Shown in pieces: positions 61,608 to 64,000 of a stretch of 64,000 bases of DNA. Within the stretch, counting starts at the first letter, position 1, and every line of letters begins with the position of its first letter. This stretch comes from an uncultured Clostridia bacterium (lineage in GTDB: Bacteria; Bacillota; Clostridia; UMGS1810), in contig CAKSIN010000012.1 in the NCBI GenBank assembly GCA_934463115.1, forward strand, positions 11,415 through 75,414. The letters are read 5' to 3'. Below the pieces are notes generated by a model that saw nothing but the letters and a program-made list of their open reading frames with translations, did no database searches and was not told where the DNA came from. A program made the translations under genes and the position numbers.

Positions 61608-61636
61608 ATTATACTTTATCTTGCTAAAGTTGTAAA
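61608..61636 (-). promoter_or_regulatory. Promoter of the amino acid ABC transporter operon
   Basis: Minus strand TTTACA (61631-61636), 17 bases, TATAAT (61608-61613), about 36 bases before the start codon. Two GCTAAA copies (61623-61628 and 61639-61644 on the plus strand) flank the -35 region and could be half-sites. Confidence 0.68.
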
Positions 61637-61655
61637 GTGCTAAAATCAACAAAAA

Positions 61656-62435
61656 TTACTGATTGATTTTTTTGTTTTTGGGTGTTCTTCCATATATTTG
61701 CCGATAAACCTTGCAAAAGTAACTTTCATCAGTAAATCCGCATTTTTCGGATATTTCCTTCAATTTGAGACCGGGATCGCTCAATAGCATTATATCAGCA
61801 TGAGTCAGACGGATTTCATTCAGCATTCTGAAAACGGTTGTACCGTAAGCCGTCAAAAAATCCCTGCACAATTTTGATTTTGAATACGGATATATCTCAA
61901 GGATATCATCTACAGTGATGGGTTTATCAAAATTAGCTTCTAAAAAATTACGTACTTTTTCAATCGGCGTACTTTCTGTAACGGATATTTCTTCCAGAAA
62001 AGTCATAACAACATCGTATGCCATTTGCGAAAGCGTGGCACAGGTATGTATTTTTTCTATTTTTTTATACAGATTATTTATTTTAATGTCAACCGTTTCA
62101 TAGTTTTTTTCTTTATACACTGCGCCTATTCCGAGTTTATAACATTCAAATATTTTATTGCAGCCGTAACCGTCAAAACCGAGAAATGATGTGCGAAAAT
62201 TTTTATCACCTCTGTAGGAATGTATCGTGCCCTTGGGCAAAAAATACATATCCCCCTTTTCAAGTGTTGTTTTCTTTCCGTTAATGTTTATTATTCCGTT
62301 TCCCTGCACAACAACAAAAATCTGATTAATTTCCAGACCTGCCGGGCGAATGACTTCGTACTGCAAATAATTATGTGATATCGTAACAGGATAAATCGGA
62401 AAATAATCCTTTTTTTCAAAAATACAGCTTTTCAT
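61656..62435 (-). CDS. AraC-family transcriptional regulator
   Basis: 259 residues. N-terminal cupin-like sensing domain (about 15-110: GNGIININGKKTTLEKGDMYFLP), then the double helix-turn-helix (about 155-255) with SKLCRDFLTAYGTTVFRMLNEIRLTHADIML and ISEKCGFTDESYFCKVYRQIYGRTPKN. Such regulators bind a small ligand and usually activate nearby genes; the ABC transporter operon 84 bases downstream on the same strand is the obvious target. Extended -10 promoter in front. Confidence 0.9.
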   Translation of the reverse strand: MKSCIFEKKDYFPIYPVTISHNYLQYEVIRPAGLEINQIFVVVQGNGIININGKKTTLEKGDMYFLPKGTIHSYRGDKNFRTSFLGFDGYGCNKIFECYKLGIGAVYKEKNYETVDIKINNLYKKIEKIHTCATLSQMAYDVVMTFLEEISVTESTPIEKVRNFLEANFDKPITVDDILEIYPYSKSKLCRDFLTAYGTTVFRMLNEIRLTHADIMLLSDPGLKLKEISEKCGFTDESYFCKVYRQIYGRTPKNKKINQ

Positions 62436-62476
62436 ACTCTAACCCTCATATTATAAAATCCATAGCTTTTTTATAA

Positions 62477-62485
62477 ATTATATCA
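62477..62485 (-). promoter_or_regulatory. Extended -10 promoter of the AraC-type gene
   Basis: Minus strand TGATATAAT (62477-62485) has the TG-n-TATAAT form of an extended -10 element; the -35 region is weak. It is 42 bases before the start codon, where GAGGGTT is the ribosome site. Confidence 0.5.
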
Positions 62486-62619
62486 CACCGACATATTTAA
62501 TTCCACATAACGTTACATATGAAACAAGAATGTAAAATATATCGCTGACCACTATATATTGATTTCACATAATTTAACAAAATTATCATAGTTTTTTAAT
62601 GGATTATTTGCCCGCAATG

Positions 62620-62628
62620 TGTTATAAT
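62620..62628 (+). promoter_or_regulatory. Extended -10 promoter of the PBP5-like gene
   Basis: TGTTATAAT at 62620-62628 is an extended -10 element; the -35 candidate TGGATT 17 bases upstream is poor. The start codon is 48 bases downstream after GAGGAGAG. Confidence 0.6.
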
Positions 62629-62675
62629 TTTTATGATAGATAACATGATTAAAGAAAAACGAGGAGAGCAATGCA

Positions 62676-63956
62676 ATGAAGAAAGCAATTATTTTTATTA
62701 TGATTTTATCAGTTACATTTTCTGCACTGAATATATGCGTATATGCCGACGGAGACAAGCCGAATATAAAATCGCAAAATGCAATACTGGTAGATAACAA
62801 TACAGGAAAGGCGCTCTATAAGCAAAATACGGACGAGCAGCTTAAACCCGGCGGCTTTGTAAAAGTTATGACCGCAATAATTGCGATAGAAAACATGGCT
62901 GATAAAAACGAAATAATAACTGCTGACGGTAATGTACTTGCATCATATGACTACTCGTTCGGAAATATGGGCATACTCGCCGGCGAAACACTTACATTGG
63001 AAGACCTCTTATACGGAATGCTCCTCTACGATGCCGGAGATGCTGCAGAAATAATTGCAAACTATTCCAGCACATCGCGAAAAAAATTTATAAAACTGAT
63101 GAATGAAAAAGCTGTTGCTCTCGGAGCTCTTAACACAAAATTCACAAATCCGACAGGTTTTCCGGATAAAGGACAGTATTCCACGGTAGATGATTTTTAC
63201 AAAATCACTAAATATGCTATGTCACTTCCTTTTTTTGCAGAAATAGTAAATACAGGAATGTACCAGATTGCACCGACAAATAAATATCATCAGACTCGCT
63301 ATCTCCCAAATTCAAATAAGTTTATCACGAGGTATTCATCAGATAAATATTACACATCAAAAGCAAAGGGTGTTAAAACCTCATATATAAGCGACAAGAA
63401 CTGCGGTTTGATTCTATACTATGAAAGCAGCGGTGTAAGTTTTACATGTATAACGACAAATTCACCCTATGACGGTGAAAACAACTATGCATATGAAGAC
63501 GCAAAGACACTGCTTAAATACGGCTCGGAATATTATAAATCGGAAAAACTTATTACAAAAGGCGAAATTCTTGCCGAAGTTACGCTTGACAACGGAAAAA
63601 ACACGGACAGAATATTGCTTGAAGCTCCGGAAGATTTGAATGTTAATCTTCCGAAAAACTACGACAAAGACAAGCTTAAAAAAATTACAAAAAAGGAAAA
63701 GAATATTAAAGCGCCGCTAAAAAAAGGGCAGGCGTTAGGTGTGGTTCGCATTATGTATGACGGTGAGGAGTATGCATCAATGGTTTTGACATGTCCCGAA
63801 GATGTAGAAGCCAACAATATCAAAGGGTTATTCCGAAAGATTTGGTCTGTGATTTCATCTCCCGTACTCCTTGTTACGCTTGGAATTTTGCTTATAATAT
63901 TTGTTTGGTCAACACTTATTTTTAACAGAAAAAAACAGGTTAAATACAAGAGGTAA
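62676..63956 (+). CDS. D-alanyl-D-alanine carboxypeptidase (PBP5/DacA) homologue with degenerate active site
   Basis: 426 residues with signal peptide (1-24, ending VYA), a peptidase S11 domain, a PBP5 C-terminal beta domain (about 290-360) and a C-terminal membrane anchor (about 388-412) plus a basic tail. The overall pattern is clear: ILVDNNTGKALYKQN, GMLLYDAGDAAEII, NPTGFPDKGQYSTVDD. But the SxxK motif reads GFVK, so the nucleophilic Ser is Gly60; the SxN motif reads DAG (119-121); and KTG reads KTS (234-236). It should not hydrolyse D-Ala-D-Ala. A structural or regulatory role at the wall is inferred. It may still bind peptidoglycan stems. Confidence 0.85.
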   Translation: MKKAIIFIMILSVTFSALNICVYADGDKPNIKSQNAILVDNNTGKALYKQNTDEQLKPGGFVKVMTAIIAIENMADKNEIITADGNVLASYDYSFGNMGILAGETLTLEDLLYGMLLYDAGDAAEIIANYSSTSRKKFIKLMNEKAVALGALNTKFTNPTGFPDKGQYSTVDDFYKITKYAMSLPFFAEIVNTGMYQIAPTNKYHQTRYLPNSNKFITRYSSDKYYTSKAKGVKTSYISDKNCGLILYYESSGVSFTCITTNSPYDGENNYAYEDAKTLLKYGSEYYKSEKLITKGEILAEVTLDNGKNTDRILLEAPEDLNVNLPKNYDKDKLKKITKKEKNIKAPLKKGQALGVVRIMYDGEEYASMVLTCPEDVEANNIKGLFRKIWSVISSPVLLVTLGILLIIFVWSTLIFNRKKQVKYKR

Positions 63957-63984
63957 AATATAGTTAATTAGCGTTATACAAAAA

Positions 63985-64000
63985 GCACCCCACGGGGTGC
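63985..64000 (+). terminator. Probable terminator hairpin cut by the window end
   Basis: AAAAAGCACCCC and GGGGTGC form a short GC-rich hairpin reaching the last base; the T-run expected for an intrinsic terminator would lie just outside. It follows the PBP5-like gene by 28 bases. Confidence 0.6.

Noticed and set aside
1..64000. CRISPR arrays, insertion sequences, rRNA genes and prophage
   Set aside because: No regularly spaced repeats, transposase genes, rRNA sequence or phage structural genes were seen on reading both strands.

Overview
The window is chromosomal DNA from a low-GC Gram-positive bacterium of class Clostridia, probably a gut-type Oscillospirales or Ruminococcus-like lineage; the exact taxon cannot be fixed from sequence alone. 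The reasons are strong GGAGG-type ribosome binding sites, frequent TTG/GTG starts, sigma-A promoters close to TTGACA-17-TATAAT, and Firmicutes gene neighbourhoods: asp23-fakA-recG, prfA-tsaC-ywlE-rimI-tsaD, a dnaD/dnaI-type primosome pair, ecfA1-ecfA2-ecfT-truA and tig-clpP-clpX. SLH and copper-amine-oxidase-like stalk proteins and a PdaB-like deacetylase also fit. No phage, insertion sequence, CRISPR array, rRNA or replication origin was found, and no gene-free gap exceeds 300 bases.

Layout. 1-3.5 kb: the end of a MetQ-type lipoprotein gene, a DMT exporter, a lactonase and a convergent SDR gene. 3.6-9.0 kb: a PdaB-like deacetylase, then a four-gene sugar-nucleotide cassette. Its genes encode a GHMP (galacturonokinase-like) kinase fused to an N-terminal helix-turn-helix, a sugar-1-phosphate nucleotidyltransferase, a UDP-glucuronate 4-epimerase and a UDP-glucose 6-dehydrogenase. 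It is driven by a consensus promoter embedded in a perfect 19-bp palindrome. 9.0-15 kb (minus strand): a truncated six-hairpin glycosidase, then carA and an unusual carB-dapF in-frame fusion. 15-24.6 kb (plus): cardiolipin synthase, an AEC permease, an SbcD/SbcC-like pair, asp23, fakA and recG. 24.7-40.8 kb (plus): a long run of translation, tRNA-modification, replication and ECF-transporter genes ending in a XerC-type recombinase. 40.8-52 kb (mostly minus): lepA, a DUF378 protein, tRNA-Leu(CAA), a DUF218 protein, clpX-clpP-tig, a phosphoesterase, a hemolysin-III protein, topB and a ZIP transporter. 52-58.5 kb (plus): GH36 alpha-galactosidase, azlCD, an HD protein, a secreted multidomain protein and an acyltransferase. 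58.5-62.4 kb (minus): an Fe-S flavoprotein, a polar amino-acid ABC transporter and an AraC regulator. 62.6-64 kb (plus): a DacA-like protein lacking catalytic motifs.

How parts work together. The 4.5-9 kb cassette has a salvage arm (kinase plus nucleotidyltransferase) and a de novo arm (dehydrogenase plus epimerase) that could meet at UDP-galacturonate/UDP-glucuronate. The kinase's own DNA-binding domain and the promoter palindrome suggest an autoregulated trigger enzyme; this is inference. The CarB-DapF fusion would couple pyrimidine/arginine precursor synthesis to diaminopimelate synthesis in one polypeptide. The main candidates for something new are the HTH-kinase with its palindrome, the CarB-DapF fusion, and the PBP5-fold protein with degenerate active-site motifs.
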